Origin: Okapia johnstoni
Taxonomy: Eukaryota; Chordata; Mammalia; Artiodactyla; Giraffidae
NCBI GenBank assembly: GCA_024291935.2
Contig: CM044310.1
Span: forward strand, 86,665,213 to 86,729,212
DNA length: 64,000 nucleotides
Direction of reading: 5' to 3'
This document shows positions 40,912 through 51,830 of this stretch, one piece after another. Numbering within the stretch: the first letter of the stretch is position 1; each line of letters opens with the position of its first letter. The notes under the pieces were generated by a model, which made no database searches, was not told the origin of the DNA, and saw only the letters and a list, made by a program, of their open reading frames with translations. The position numbers and the translations under genes are program-made.

Positions 40912-41130
40912 GGATAACACAGAGGTTAAGTTCAGAGTCTCTACAGATGACTACTTGGGTTTGAATCCTGGATTGCTCACTCATACACCTTGTTGTATGA
41001 GGCAACTCATGTGACCACCCTGTGCCTCAATTTCCACGTCTGTGAAATGGGGAGATTGATGTCATCTGTCTCCCAGGGCTGTTCTGAGAAGGGACCACAG
41101 AAGGATACCTGGCCCATGTTTAGTGATAAC
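40912..41130 (+). mobile_element. MIR SINE
   Basis: Almost complete sense MIR: acacagaggttaagttcaga, gggtttgaatcctggattgc, ctgtgcctcaatttccacgt and gtgaaatggggagattgatg. Confidence 0.85.
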
Positions 41131-41764
41131 CACTGCAATTTCCTCACAGGCTCCTTACTGACCCCTAGGGCCTTCCTAGGAGACATGGCAGTCAGTGGAA
41201 GTCAGTTCTTACTTCACGCACCTTTGCTGGCAGACCCTGGGCAGAGACCTTTACTGGGGCCACTGAGAGCAGCCCTGTTGCCATGGGAACAGCCAGTGTG
41301 GTCTTCCTCTCAGGCATTTCCATGTGCTTTTGCCCCATTTTCCTCTTTCCTACCAGTGTCCTCCAAGTCTCGGTCTGTGCCCACCCCTGATGGTGACTCT
41401 GGCCCTCCCCTAGCTCACAGCTTCTTAACTCAGTATCCACAGGAAGTGTTCTAGCCCTCCCATCTCATGGTTATTTCAGTGTGCAGGGATCTGATTGGCC
41501 TTGTCCATTTCCCCAAGCTAGCCCCTGGCCAAACTGTCCTCAGGACAGAGGCCAATCAACCTGGGGAGCTAGGGGGAATCTGATTTTATAAAGTTGTGTG
41601 GTGGGGGTGATTCCTCAAAGAAGGGGATGTTAGCCACCCAGAGGATTATCCAGTACCCACAGGAGTGGGCATTTTGGATGTGGTCCGTGCTTGGAACAAC
41701 CCAACAGTCCACAAGCAAGGATTAAATACGCATCCAGGCACCACCAGCAAGGGTACCTCTGAAA
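41131..41764. other. Low-copy DNA, possible old repeat in part
   Basis: The part 41485-41600 carries a paired ctgattggcc and gccaatcaacc, echoing the arrangement near 34020-34080, and may belong to the same unnamed old family. No gene recognised. Confidence 0.35.
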
Positions 41765-41848
41765 TAGACCTCATTAGTCCCCTCTCATGATGGGGAAAGT
41801 GTGGCTCTGAGAGTGTAAGGGATTTGCCCAGGGTCACCGAGCCAGCCT
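41765..41848 (-). mobile_element. MIR fragment
   Basis: Antisense core: catgatggggaaagtgtggc, then tgagagtgtaagggatttgc and ccagggtcaccgagccagc. Confidence 0.75.
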
Positions 41849-41852
41849 TTGA

Positions 41853-41880
41853 TGGTGGTGGTGGTGGTGGTGGTGGTGGT
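41853..41880. repeat. (GGT)9 microsatellite at a SINE tail
   Basis: Nine uninterrupted TGG units directly abutting the 3' end of the antisense Bov-tA that follows. It probably expanded from the SINE's own tail. Confidence 0.93.
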
Positions 41881-42090
41881 TTAGTCACTAGATATGTCTG
41901 ACTCTTGTGACCCCGTGGGCTGTAGCCTGTCAGGCTCCTCTGTCCATGGACTTTTCCAGGCAAGAATACTGGAGTGGGTTGCCATTTCCTCCTCCAGGGA
42001 ATCTTCCTGACCCAGAGATCGAACTGACATCTCTTGCATCTTCTGCGTTGGCAGGTGAATTCCTTACCACTGTGCCTCCTGGGAAGCTGA
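41881..42090 (-). mobile_element. Bov-tA SINE
   Basis: Antisense copy with the tail agatatgtctgactcttgtg and the head accactgtgcctcctgggaa. Confidence 0.94.
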
Positions 42091-42099
42091 TACTCTTGA

Positions 42100-42298
42100 C
42101 GTGTGTTAGTCGCTCAGTCATGTCCGACTCTTTGTGAGCCCATTGACGGTAGCCTGCCAGGCTCCTCTCTCCATGGAATTCTCCAGGCAAGAATACTGGA
42201 ATGGGTTGCCATTTCCTTCTCCAGGGGATCTTTCCAACCCAGGGGACGAACCTGGGTCTCCCACATCACAGGCAGATTCTGAGCCACCAGGGAAGCCC
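42100..42298 (-). mobile_element. Bov-tA SINE, second in tandem order
   Basis: Antisense copy immediately downstream of the previous one in the same orientation: tagtcgctcagtcatgtccg to gagccaccagggaagcccc. The flanks tactcttgac and cactcttgat suggest its own short target duplication (8 of 10). Confidence 0.93.
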
Positions 42299-42304
42299 CA
42301 TACA

Positions 42305-42525
42305 CTCTTGATACTGGGTATAAAACAGATAACTAATGAGAACTTACTGTGTAGCACAGGGAACTCTATTCAGTGCTCGGCAGTGACCTAAATGGGAAGG
42401 AAATTCAGAAAAGAAGGGGTATATGTATACATATGACTGATTCACTTTACTGTATAGCATAAAATAACACAACATTGTAAAGCAACTATAATAAAAAAAT
42501 TTCAAATTAATTTAAAAAAAACCCA
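42305..42525 (+). mobile_element. Ruminant L1 3' end
   Basis: Sense 3' UTR: aaaacagataactaatgaga, then gtagcacagggaactctatt, gtatacatatgactgattca and cattgtaaagcaactataat, with an A-rich end. Confidence 0.9.
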
Positions 42526-42729
42526 CAAATTCCCCTCTCCCCATCTTCTTTGCTGAATTAACTCCTACTTTTGCCCTTCAGGTTTTCCCTAAAACCCCAA
42601 CACAAAGAAGTCTTTCCTTTTCATTCTCTAAAAATAATTGTCTTTTGCGGACATCATCACCAGTTTATGAAGATATGTTTATTTTTAAGAGACAAGTTGT
42701 TTATCATCTATCTTCTTTATCAGATCTGA
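42526..42729. other. Low-copy DNA
   Basis: AT-rich and without recognised features. Confidence 0.4.
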
Positions 42730-42900
42730 CTGGCTAAGTCAAATTCCGTCTCCATCAGTTTCTAAATGAGTAGCCTTGGAATGTTCCCTAACATTTCTGT
42801 GCCCAAGTTTCTGTAAGAAGGGGCTAATAAAAGCCCCTGCCTCTGGGGTTTGTTGCAAAGGCACAGTGAAATAATCAATGAAGGAGCAAAGAACGGGGTG
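42730..42900 (+). mobile_element. MIR SINE, diverged
   Basis: Sense MIR: tctgtgcccaagtttctgta, then gaaggggctaataaaagccc and ctgcctctggggtttgttgc. Confidence 0.6.
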
Positions 42901-42949
42901 GATTCTTAATAGAACTGAAATATTAAACCCATCCTTATGACCTTCATCA

Positions 42950-43016
42950 CCATCTTGTTCATCATCACCACTCCCACCACCTCCATCAGCAGCAACAGCA
43001 TCATCATCTTCATCTT
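42950..43016. repeat. Imperfect (CAT/CAC)n triplet tract
   Basis: Dominated by catcac, caccac and catcat triplets with several interruptions, as in tcatcatcaccactcccacc. Confidence 0.75.
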
Positions 43017-43479
43017 TAGAACCCGAACTGTGTCTTTCTTCTTCACCATTGTATCCTCACCGTGTTAGCACATAATAGGACTCAGAAAATGCTTAGTAAG
43101 TGAACAAATGCTTCTCTGTAAACACAACTGTTCTCCTTCTAAGGAGGCATTTCCTTTAAGCCAGTAAGTTGATCCTCCTTATTTTTCAAGAGGAAAAACA
43201 AAACTTTTCCCCAGGTGAAAACACTTAAGGGGAGCCTGTGATGGAATCCCAACATGTCACGTGTGCTTGGAGATATTTTGCCGGGATATTTTATGGGAAA
43301 CATTTCGAGGCTGTGAGGAAGTGTAATTTTCCTTGTGAAATGTCTAGGTTTCTTTTCTCGGTCATTTTTCATGTGCTTGTCACTTTCCCAGACTAATTGG
43401 TGGGCTCCTTTCCCCCAGCTGTCTATGCAGGCTCTCACTCACCCAGCCTGTCCACCGCCCAGTGCAGCCCACTTGGGGT
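43017..43479. other. Low-copy DNA
   Basis: No named repeat. The part 43265-43420 (gatattttgccgggatattt, then agactaattggtgggctcct) is repeat-free and could be a weak regulatory island. The minus-strand frame 43139-43438 has no family match. Confidence 0.35.
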
Positions 43480-43610
43480 GTCCAGAGAAAGCACCCAGGA
43501 AAGGAGCCAGGACATGTGAGCTCTGTGGGGCTTCAGGAAGGTCTCTGCCTTTCCCTGGGCCTCAGTTATCGTATCCGGAATATGAAAAGTTTTGACTAGC
43601 TGTTTGCTAA
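43480..43610 (+). mobile_element. MIR fragment, diverged
   Basis: Sense core partly readable: cctgggcctcagttatcgta, then tccggaatatgaaaagtttt. Confidence 0.5.
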
Positions 43611-44317
43611 TAGAGTTCCAATTTCTAAAGGAAGCCAGTGGCTCAAAGTTGGGCAATTTCCAATTCTGGGAAGGTCTTTGCCTTTGTGCTGTTGAACCTT
43701 ATGTACTCCCATCATCGCTGGGGCTCAGGGGCCCCCAATATTTCAAATCCTCAGAGTGCGGTAACTGGTAAGACAGCTCTGCTTTTAGAGTGAATGCAAA
43801 GCCCATGGCTATAAATCTGTGCGCAGACCGTTTTAATTGTGGATCTTGGTCACAGCACTGCAAGGGGGGAATAGAGGCCTGTAATTCAGTTCTTCTGCAC
43901 TGAAGGGTTGACAATCAACCACTCAGCACTGGGAGGAAGGCCAGCCTTCAATAGGGGTCCCAGGCTCCCACTTTTCCAGATAACCTCTGGAAGACTACCA
44001 TGCAAGGGATTTGTGGGTTCCAAGGACCTCCTGGAGGAACCCAGGCTAACTGTTGGAAGGGCTGGCAGCCCATGAATGATGACCTTGAGGTCACTAGGGG
44101 AGGACAGGGAGATTTCCTAGTAGTCCAGCTCAACCTGCAAAGGTGGGCCAGTTTTTTGGCAGAGAAGGACAACTTTAGGTATGACATCAAGGATGCCACT
44201 CGTAACAGCCTCCTACCCAGTTTTCATGGGAGTTTCCTCTAAGTTTCTTAAGGGAATGGGCCACAAAAAAAAGGGGGGGGGCAAAACAAACAACAAAAAA
44301 ACAGCAAGGATTAAGTC
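43611..44317. other. Low-copy DNA
   Basis: About 700 bp with no gene or named repeat, ending in an A then G run at 44263-44280. The overlapping frames 43948-44199 (minus) and 44000-44242 (plus) have no family match. Confidence 0.4.
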
Positions 44318-44540
44318 AAATAGGGGTGCTCATAGTGGAAAGTGTGCAGGCTGGGCAGCTGGAGAGGCCTGGGTGTTAATCCCAGCTCCATCATTTCTTG
44401 AGTCAGGTACCATCTGGAGCCACAGGGAATAGAAAATTAGGTGGCCATTCTATTCTTGAAGAGTGGTTTTAAATGATAAAAATAAATCCTACATGTAAAA
44501 ATACCCAGCACATAATAGAAACTCTGGACATTTTAGAACT
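44318..44540 (+). mobile_element. MIR SINE, diverged
   Basis: Sense MIR with a clear 5' half (catagtggaaagtgtgcagg, then gttaatcccagctccatcat) and a 3' end acccagcacataatagaaac. Confidence 0.65.
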
Positions 44541-44565
44541 CTAACAAAACATGTCTACCCTGAAT

Positions 44566-44780
44566 TGTTGTTATTGTAATTTAGTCGCTAAGTCTTTCCT
44601 GGCTCTTTTGTGACCCCATGGACTGTAGCCCACCAGGCTCTTCCTTTCATGGGATTTTCCAGGCAAGAATACTGGAGTGGGTTGCCATTTCCTTCTCCAG
44701 GGTATCTTCCTGACCCAGAGATTAAACCCACATCTGCATTGGCCGGTGGATTCTTTACCAATAATCCACCAGTGAAGCCC
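44566..44780 (-). mobile_element. Bov-tA SINE with 11-bp target duplication
   Basis: Antisense copy with a tgttgttatt tail. The perfect duplication ctaccctgaat lies at 44555-44565 and 44781-44791. Confidence 0.95.
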
Positions 44781-44894
44781 CTACCCTGAATGGAAAACTC
44801 ATTTAAAAAAATTTAGAAAAAAGGAAGAGTGCCCTCTACCCTTTGGCAACATGGGAGAAGCAGACACATCACAAGGAAGAATAATGTTGGTGTA

Positions 44895-45275
44895 GGTACA
44901 GTGGACAGAAAGCTGATCCCCAAAAAATCATGTCCACTTCCTAATCTCCCAAACCTGTGAATGTGACCTTATTTGGAAAAAGGATTTTTGTAGGGGTAAT
45001 TAAGAATCTTGAGATGAAGACATCCTCTTGGATAATCCACATGAGCCCTATGTTCAATGACAAGTGACTTTAGAAGAGAAAGACAGGATGAGCTTTGAGA
45101 CAGACAGAAGAAAAGGCACTATGACCGTGGGAGTGATGCAGCCATGGGCCAAGGAATGTAAACAGTCACCAGAACATGGAGGGGGCAAAGAACAACCCTC
45201 CCACAGAGCCTTCCCTATCAGCAGCTAAATTCTGGACTTCTGGCCTCCAGAACTGCTCTGGCATCAGAAAATAGA
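44895..45275 (+). mobile_element. MLT1-type MaLR LTR, diverged
   Basis: Sense LTR wording: gaatgtgaccttatttggaa, then ttaagaatcttgagatgaag, tctggacttctggcctccag and a broken 3' end. Related to 10840-11273 in the same orientation but older-looking or more mutated. Confidence 0.7.
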
Positions 45276-45654
45276 ACCGGCAGCCTAAGCTGATCCTTGA
45301 TTAGGGTTAGAAGAGGCTCATATTGGCTACCAAGGTAGCATCGCAGAGCTATTCCTCCAGGTACATTCTGATTCTGACCTCGCAACATCCTTCTCCCCCT
45401 TCTCCTGTGTCTGTACTTTGTCTTCTTTGGGGTATTCTCTTTACTCCATTATATCTGCTTATAAATCAAGTCTGCTTGTAGTCCCCTACCAAGAAGAGAG
45501 CATGTTGCCCAAGGTTGGTCAACTGACCTCTCTCCCAAAACAAGAGATTTTCTTTTTTAATTATGGAAGTATAGTAACACATTTACAAGAGACTTAGAAA
45601 ATATAGGGCAAAGTTACAAGTAGTTCCTCTATATATTACAACTATCTTTTTAAG
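45276..45654. other. Low-copy DNA
   Basis: No recognised gene. The last 100 bp is AT-rich and may be part of the following L1. Confidence 0.4.
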
Positions 45655-46520
45655 TAGTAAATTAAGATTTTTACTTGGAGTTTCAATATCAAACCCTCAA
45701 AAATTAACAGAATGAATAGACAGAAAAGTAGAAGGATCTGGTAGACCTGAAAAGCACTATGAACCAATTCAACGTGTGCATGTGTGTGTGCTAATTTACT
45801 TCAGTCATGTCTGACTGTTTGCAACCCTATGGACTGTAGCCTGCCAGGCTCCACAGTCCATGGAATTCTCCAGGCAAGAATACTGGAGTGGGTTGCCTTT
45901 TCCTTCTCCAGGGGATCTTCCTGACCCAGGGATTGAACCCTTGTTTCTGACATCTCCTGCCTTGGTAGGTGTGTTCTTTACCACTAGCACCACCTGGGAA
46001 GCCCAAGGTTTATACAATTTTCACACAATAGCAGAATACAAATTCTATTCGAGTTCCCATAGACTATAAACCAGGAAACACTGGAACATATCCAGGTGCA
46101 AAACGGTGCAAAATTTTCAAAAAGGTGAAAAACTTTCATGGTCTAAAGGTATTGAAATCATACACAGTCTGTTCTCTTATCATTGTGGAATTATGTTAGA
46201 AATCAATATCAAAAGATATTTGAAAATAGTTCATATTTTCAAGTGCATTGTGACATTTACCAAGAAAGATCGTTGCCTTAGCCATGGAAAGCTGCAATAA
46301 AGTTAAAAGACTGAAAAAACACAGAGGGTGTTGCAGGGAAGAAAGCATTTAAATGAGAAAATAATATCAAAATGAGAAATTAGTATCACAGATACTTTAA
46401 AAACTTCATGTATTTGGAAACTGTGTCCACTTTAAATGATGGGTATGTCTAAGAAGCCATAACAAGGAAAATTAGAAAATATTTCCAAGACATAGAATCT
46501 TGAGTGGAAAACATTTCAAG
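45655..46520 (+). mobile_element. Old L1 (L1M-type) ORF2 fragment, split by Bov-tA
   Basis: Sense L1 pieces: caaaaattaacagaatgaat before the SINE, then gacctgaaaagcactatgaa, and after it gtattgaaatcatacacagt, tagaaatcaatatcaaaaga and gaaaattagaaaatatttcc. Frames are broken throughout. Confidence 0.7.
45781..46003 (-). mobile_element. Bov-tA SINE in L1
   Basis: Antisense copy with a tgtgtgtgctaatttacttc tail and the head accacctgggaagccc. Confidence 0.94.
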
Positions 46521-47679
46521 GGTAGTGTCCCACGTGCTTGTCCAACTCCAGCACCCTGAACTCCAAGTGCTGGCTTTTTCAGAGCCACTTCTCCAGGGTC
46601 CCATCGACTCAGCGAGCTCTTCCCTTAAGCTTTCTAATTTCTTTGTTGCCTGAGTCAGTCACTGTTGCTTGCAACCTAACAGTGCGACTGCTAAAGGGAA
46701 TGTGATAACTCACCAAGAGAAAAGAGAGACTCGGGAGATGAGGGCAGTGACCCACGCTCTTGACTAGGTCTTCCCTAATATGGGTGGAAAATTCAGGGAG
46801 ACTTGGGCCATCTTACAGCTTTATGTTACTTGTCGGTCCTTTAAATTACATGCGCTTCCCCATAGTACTTGCTCATAAAAGGCTGCAGCCATGGCTTATG
46901 GACCTTTAGATCTGCAGTGCCTCGTGCATAGTAAGCATCACTGAAATGTAGCAACTGACTTATTGCACACAGAGTTTGGAATCTATTATTTTCAGTGAGT
47001 TCCCAGTCCAGCCAAAGCTGGCCATAGGGAAGGGAGAGAGACCTTCCACAGAGGGCCTGAGAAGATCCTACCAGTCATAGAGGAGATTACCTATTCAGAC
47101 TAATAGACCTTTATCCAACCTGTCAGAACAGAAGGGATCTTAGAATCCTTTTAGTACAAGGATCACAAACACCTGGCTTGCAGGATGCCTTGCCCATGCC
47201 CATGGAAGACATGACTAATCAATTGCTGCACTCCCTCCCTTTGAACTCAGTCATAGTTTCACAATCCTTCCCCATGAAAGGCTCCATGCAGTGATGACTA
47301 ATTGAGTTAAATTAGTCCAAAACCTGTTTACCGTCACTGACATTGTTCAAACTCCTCATTTAACAAATGAAGCAACTAAGAAGAGAAAGGACATATTCTA
47401 AAGACATTCAACACGTGAGTGGGAGATGCAAGACTCAAGCTCCCTCGATCTGAGTCCCATCACCCCTCTAGGGCTCTGGAATGGCTGCTTCCTTGTGAAG
47501 TGTTCTTTGCCCTTATAATCCTGCCCTCTCCATCTAACCAAGTCCTAAAGAGTGTAGTATTTATTTTAGCGAACACACAAATCTGGTCTCTAAAGGATGA
47601 ACATTAATAAAATATGTTCTCTAACTCTACATAACAAGGAAAATATAGAATACATTTTCTATTCCCATTGATCCTCAGG
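46521..47679. other. Low-copy DNA, 1.15 kb, with MIR-like scraps
   Basis: A MIR-like 3' piece (cctcgtgcatagtaagcatc) lies near 46920, and an antisense MIR-like piece at 47345-47450 (ctcctcatttaacaaatgaa, then gagtgggagatgcaag). No gene recognised. Confidence 0.4.
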
Positions 47680-47945
47680 CCACTGGCAATCCACCAACAA
47701 TTGATTTAGCCATTTGATTAGTTTGGGGGAGAAACATTATATTTTAATGGGGTATATATAATTCTAAGTTACTGCTTTGAAGTTGAACCAAATATTAAAA
47801 TTACCTCTTTTTATGGATGCTGCACAGCTATGAAGCTTTATAATTGCGGCCTGAGCTTTTGTAAGTGATTTGAACTGAAAAGGCAATTTCTGCAAAGCTT
47901 ATTGCATGGGCCTGGTGGTTGCCAGGCTAGCCAGCCCCACTGATT
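47680..47945. promoter_or_regulatory. Candidate conserved noncoding element 8
   Basis: Repeat-free, very AT-rich: caacaattgatttagccatt (47697), tttgattagtttggggga (47713), ttataattgcggcctgagct (47839) and caaagcttattgcatgggc (47894). Contains several ATTA/TAAT cores within 250 bp and a retained CpG. Strong pattern of a developmental enhancer, but inferred only. Confidence 0.42.
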
Positions 47946-48267
47946 AGCAAAAAGGAGTACAGATGACAATGGTGATGATCACACCTTGTGTTTCACCCAC
48001 ATTTCACAGTAACAGACCTCCCTTCTGGGCTGTTTCCCTTCAAAACAGCTCCCCAATCCATCCGTCTCTCCAGTTCCTCTGCAATTTCCTGAGGCCATCA
48101 GCACTTACCTGGGTTTCTGCAGTAATATTTTTTTTTGCAGCTTATCTCTCTTGACCCACTGCCATCCATTATCCACATAATGTAACAATCAGAGAGGTTA
48201 CTTTAACAACATAAATCAGATCATGTCATACCACGGTCAAGCCATTGCTTAAAATCCAGCTATGAAA

Positions 48268-48682
48268 GGGTGTGAGAGCTGGACCTTAAAGACGGCTGAG
48301 TGCTGAAGAATGGATGCTTTCGAACTGTGGTGTTGGAGAAGACTCTTGAGAGTCCCTTGGACTGCAAGAAGATCCAACCAGTCAATCCTAAAGGAAATCA
48401 GTCCTGAATATTCATTGGAAGGACTGATGCTGAAGCTGAAACTCCAATACTTTGGTCACCTGATGTGAAGAACTGACACATTAGAAAAGACCCTGATGCT
48501 GGGAAAGATTGAGGGCAAGAGGAGAAGAGGACAACAGAGGATGAGATGGCTGGATGGCATCACCGACTCGATGGATGTGAGTTTGAGCAAGCTCCTGGAG
48601 TTGGTGATGGACAGGGAAGCCTGGCGTGCTGCAGTCCATGGGTCACAAAGAGTCAGACACAACTGAGTGACTGAACCGATGA
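48268..48682 (+). mobile_element. BovB LINE 3' end in L2
   Basis: Sense BovB from gagagctggaccttaaagac through gttggagaagactcttgaga to agagtcagacacaactgagt. About 415 bp, 5' truncated. It has no open frame of note. Confidence 0.96.
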
Positions 48683-48687
48683 TCTCC

Positions 48688-48916
48688 CAGGGTTGGCATA
48701 TTACAGCCTGGGGTCAAATCACCTGCTCCTTGTTCTTATGAATAAAGTTTTATTGGAACACAACCCCACCCATCTGTTTGCATATTGAAGCCAGCAACTT
48801 TTATGTTACAACATCAGAGTTGACTAGGCCAGTAGGGGAACAGAGAACTTATGGCCTATGAGGTTTCAAATCTTTATTCTATGACCTTTTACAGAAAAAA
48901 TATGTGCTGACTTCTG
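48688..48916 (-). mobile_element. hAT-Charlie-like nonautonomous transposon
   Basis: Contains aataaagttttattggaaca, gtttgcatattgaagccagc and accttttacagaaaaaatat, the wording of a common mammalian hAT family whose name I do not assign. The ends cagggttggca and tgctgacttctg are imperfect inverses. Confidence 0.65.
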
Positions 48917-49180
48917 ACCTAAAGAACACAATTTAACTTCCTTTCCCAAAGCCCACGAGGCCCTCTGTGACCAGGCCCTGCTCCCTCCCCAGGCCCTCTT
49001 TCTGGCTCCACTCTCTCCTCTGCTCCATGACACTGTAATCCTCCTGTTATCCAAAGTTCAGCACTGCCTCAGGGCCTTTGCCCCTGTTGTTTCCTTAATG
49101 CTCATTGACCCAATTGTCACATGACTTACTCCTTCCTTTTACTCAGGTCTGATGAAAATGTCATATCCTCTGAGTGACCT

Positions 49181-49355
49181 TTTTTTTTTTAAGGTTTTCT
49201 TTGAAAGTCTTTATTTGTTACAATATTCATTCTGTTTTATGTTTTGGATTTTTAGCAGCAAGGCAGGTGGGATCTCAGCTCCCAACCAGGAATCGAACCT
49301 GCAACGCTTGCACTGGAAGGTGAAGTCTTAACCACTGGACCACCAGGGAAGTTCC
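49181..49355 (-). mobile_element. CHR-type SINE in L2
   Basis: Antisense copy: poly-T start at 49180, a gttttatgttttggattttt body, then caaccaggaatcgaacctgc and aaccactggaccaccaggga. The short repeat ctgac/gtgacc at the edges hints at a target duplication. Confidence 0.88.
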
Positions 49356-49474
49356 TGACCCGTCTAAACATGCTCTTCTTTTTTACTGTTTCACTTATCA
49401 TTCTTTTTAATTTTCACAGTGAAGAAGAGAATAGAATTTATCTTCCAAACTAGACTTGAGTGTGAAAGGGACAC

Positions 49475-49697
49475 GTGTGCGTGCTCAGTTGCTCAGTTGT
49501 GTCCGACTCTTTGCAACGCCATGAACTGTAGCCCGCCAGGCTCTTCTGTCCATGGAATTTTCCAGGCAAGAATACTGGAGTGGGTTGCTATTTCCTCCTC
49601 CAGGGAATCTTCCCAACCCAGAGGTCAAACCTGGGGCTTCTGCAGCTCCTGCATTAGCAGGTGGATTCTTTACCACTGAACCACCTGGGAAGCTCCA
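49475..49697 (-). mobile_element. Bov-tA SINE
   Basis: Antisense copy from gctcagttgctcagttgtgt to accacctgggaagctcc. It lies between L2 blocks. Confidence 0.94.
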
Positions 49698-50059
49698 TGA
49701 AGGGGGTGCTGTTGGTGACTGTGCAGACATTAGATATAATCAGGAGACATTGAGTCACTCTGTCCACAGCATCCCTTAGATATTTGTTTGCTGTCTTTCT
49801 CCCCCACACAGTGGGGGTTCCTGAGAACAGAGGTGGACCCTGGTGCCTGGAATGGCCCTGGGCACCTCATGCATAAGCACTTCTTGAATCCTTAGGCAGC
49901 TCTGTTGGGAAGGTTCTGTTGTCATCCCATACTACCGACCAGTAACTGAAGCCAAAGTTCTGCTAGCAGCTAGCTGCACTGCTTCTGGTCTCAGCACTCT
50001 CAGCCACTCCACTGACCTCCTACACACACATTTCCTCAACTGTCCCTGGTGAATCAAGA

Positions 50060-50150
50060 GTAGGGGCCAGTGGGTAACTGGAGCTCCATTTCACAGATGA
50101 GACAACTGAGGCTCGGCATGGTGCAAAGGCTTCCTTAAGGGGCTTGAGTT
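50060..50150 (-). mobile_element. MIR fragment
   Basis: Antisense core: ccatttcacagatgagacaa, then ctgaggctcggcatggtgca. Confidence 0.65.
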
Positions 50151-50234
50151 GAGTCTTCAGACAATGTCTTCTAGCTTTTGTTACCTCAATGGCTTACCTC
50201 AATGAGAGAGTGGGCCATGACTGCCCATTACTAC

Positions 50235-50390
50235 CCAGGGATGTCTGCATGCCAGGCATCATGCTCAGGATGCAAGAGCCCTATTTGAGAAGCATTATTG
50301 TTATACCTGTTTTATAGGTGAAAGAACTGAGGTTCAGAGATGGTATATGGCTTTCCCGAGGCCACACAGCCAGTGACTAGAAAAGCTAGT
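50235..50390 (-). mobile_element. MIR SINE
   Basis: Antisense: gcatgccaggcatcatgctc, ttatacctgttttataggtg, aaagaactgaggttcagaga and gaggccacacagccagtgac. Confidence 0.82.
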
Positions 50391-50423
50391 ACACATTCCC
50401 ATGCCTTTGTTGTGAGCCATTTC

Positions 50424-50651
50424 ATGCGTGTGTGCTAAGTCACTACAGTTGTGTCCAACTCTCTTCAACCCTATGGACTGTAGCCCTCCAGCTCTTCTGT
50501 CCATGGGATTCTCCAGGCAAGAATACTGAAGTGGGTTGCCATGCCTTCCTCCAGAGGATCTTCCTGACCCAGGGATTGAAACTGCAAATCTGTTCTCCTG
50601 GGGCTTCTGCATTGCAGGCAGATTCTTTACCACTGAGTCACCAGGGAAGCC
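50424..50651 (-). mobile_element. Bov-tA SINE
   Basis: Antisense copy from gctaagtcactacagttgtg to gagtcaccagggaagccct, with an odd extra stretch (ctgttctcctggggcttctg) between head and body. Confidence 0.93.
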
Positions 50652-51604
50652 CTGGAGGCATTTCAGGAATTATCCAAAACAAGAAAGAGAACTGGCTGGG
50701 GAGGGGGAGAGACAGGCTGATGGGACAGAAAATCGGTGGCTTTCCTTCTCATGCCATCCTTGTGAGGTCTGGGGGCAGGGGTAGTTTACCTCGGGGGCTG
50801 ATTTTTTTAAAGGTTCTGAGGTCGGAGTATTCCCTAAAGATGGGCTATGGCAAGCTTGCTACTTGCCTTCCTGCCCAGGTCACTAGTTCCAGGGCCCCAT
50901 CAATGGTCTGCAGTTGTCTCACTGCCGAGGGTGAGGGCCTGCTGCTGGCTCCTCTGAGGCTCTGTCCACCCTGCCCTGTGGCCCGGCTCCAGGGACCATT
51001 CAGATTTTGAATGGAACCTTGGATACTCACGTTCACGGGGGCCTCGCCCCAACTAGACTGTCACCTCCATATGGACAAAGATGGGGAGCGGCCCATCAGT
51101 TCATCACCCCAAGTACCTCCCACAGCACTGGCATCATCCGTGTTCAGGACCAACAGTAGCTTTTGAGGACAAAAACGACTCCATCCCACCAGATGCACAT
51201 GCGAATCACAAGCACACGCCCGCACATGTGATACACACAAACACCTGGAGAGAAAGTGTTTCTTGGCCTCCCCCGACCACCCTGCATCCAAGACGCCATG
51301 AGCTGAGCCTTGGTCCAGGAACTGGGCCTCCATACTCTCCTCTGGCACCCCACATCACCTCCTCGCTCCTGGATATCATGAGTTACTGTGTTGGGGCTAC
51401 CCTAGAGCAGGAGAGAATCTTCCCATTACCTCTGTGACCCTGCGAGGCCTCTCGGGGGCTGGGATGGTGAGAAGACCACCAAAAGCCACTTCTCCCCTCG
51501 GAGCCCAGCCCACTTCCTGCCTTGCTGAGCCTCTTGCAGAGGTCCCCCTCCCCATGCCACCTCCCCGGCTCCCCTCCATCGTGCACCTCCGCAGCCCGGC
51601 CCTA
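50652..51604. other. GC-rich low-copy DNA
   Basis: About 950 bp without a named repeat. The open frames (50432-51010, 51081-51437, 51434-51778 plus; 51397-51771 minus) overlap one another and the adjoining SINE or island, and none has a recognisable domain. No promoter-like CpG cluster. Confidence 0.45.
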
Positions 51605-51830
51605 ACAGGATGGCTTTCATCCTCATTCAGATACATATTGTATTGGCTGAGAAACATCAAAGGGGCCGTGTCGTTACATATTCTATTTCTGAGAGGAGAA
51701 AAGCAGCCCCTTGCTTTATTAACGTGGCAAATGTTGACTCTTGTAATGAAAAATGCACAAACGCTGGGCAATTTTTGATGAATAGGTAATAGAGGGGAAG
51801 GGCCCTGAATGGAGAGAATTAATTTCTTTT
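51605..51830. promoter_or_regulatory. Candidate conserved noncoding element 9
   Basis: A sharp change from GC-rich flank to repeat-free AT-rich DNA: attcagatacatattgtatt (51626), ggggccgtgtcgttacatat (51661), gctttattaacgtggcaaat (51712) and gcaatttttgatgaataggt (51769). The retained CpGs inside AT-rich words are typical of constrained elements. Role inferred. Confidence 0.42.

Larger units (their letters stand above)
47990..49890 (+). mobile_element. L2 LINE 3' region, split by later insertions
   Basis: Sense L2 blocks appear before, between and after insertions: ttaacaacataaatcagatc and accacggtcaagccattgct (48207-48250), gcccacgaggccctctgtga (48951), gcctcagggcctttgcccct (49067), ttgctgtctttctcccccac (49788) and gggcacctcatgcataagca (49859). 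Order fits one ancient copy. Confidence 0.75.

Noticed and set aside
50432..51010. 192-codon open frame
   Set aside because: The first half is an antisense Bov-tA SINE and the rest shows no domain or family.
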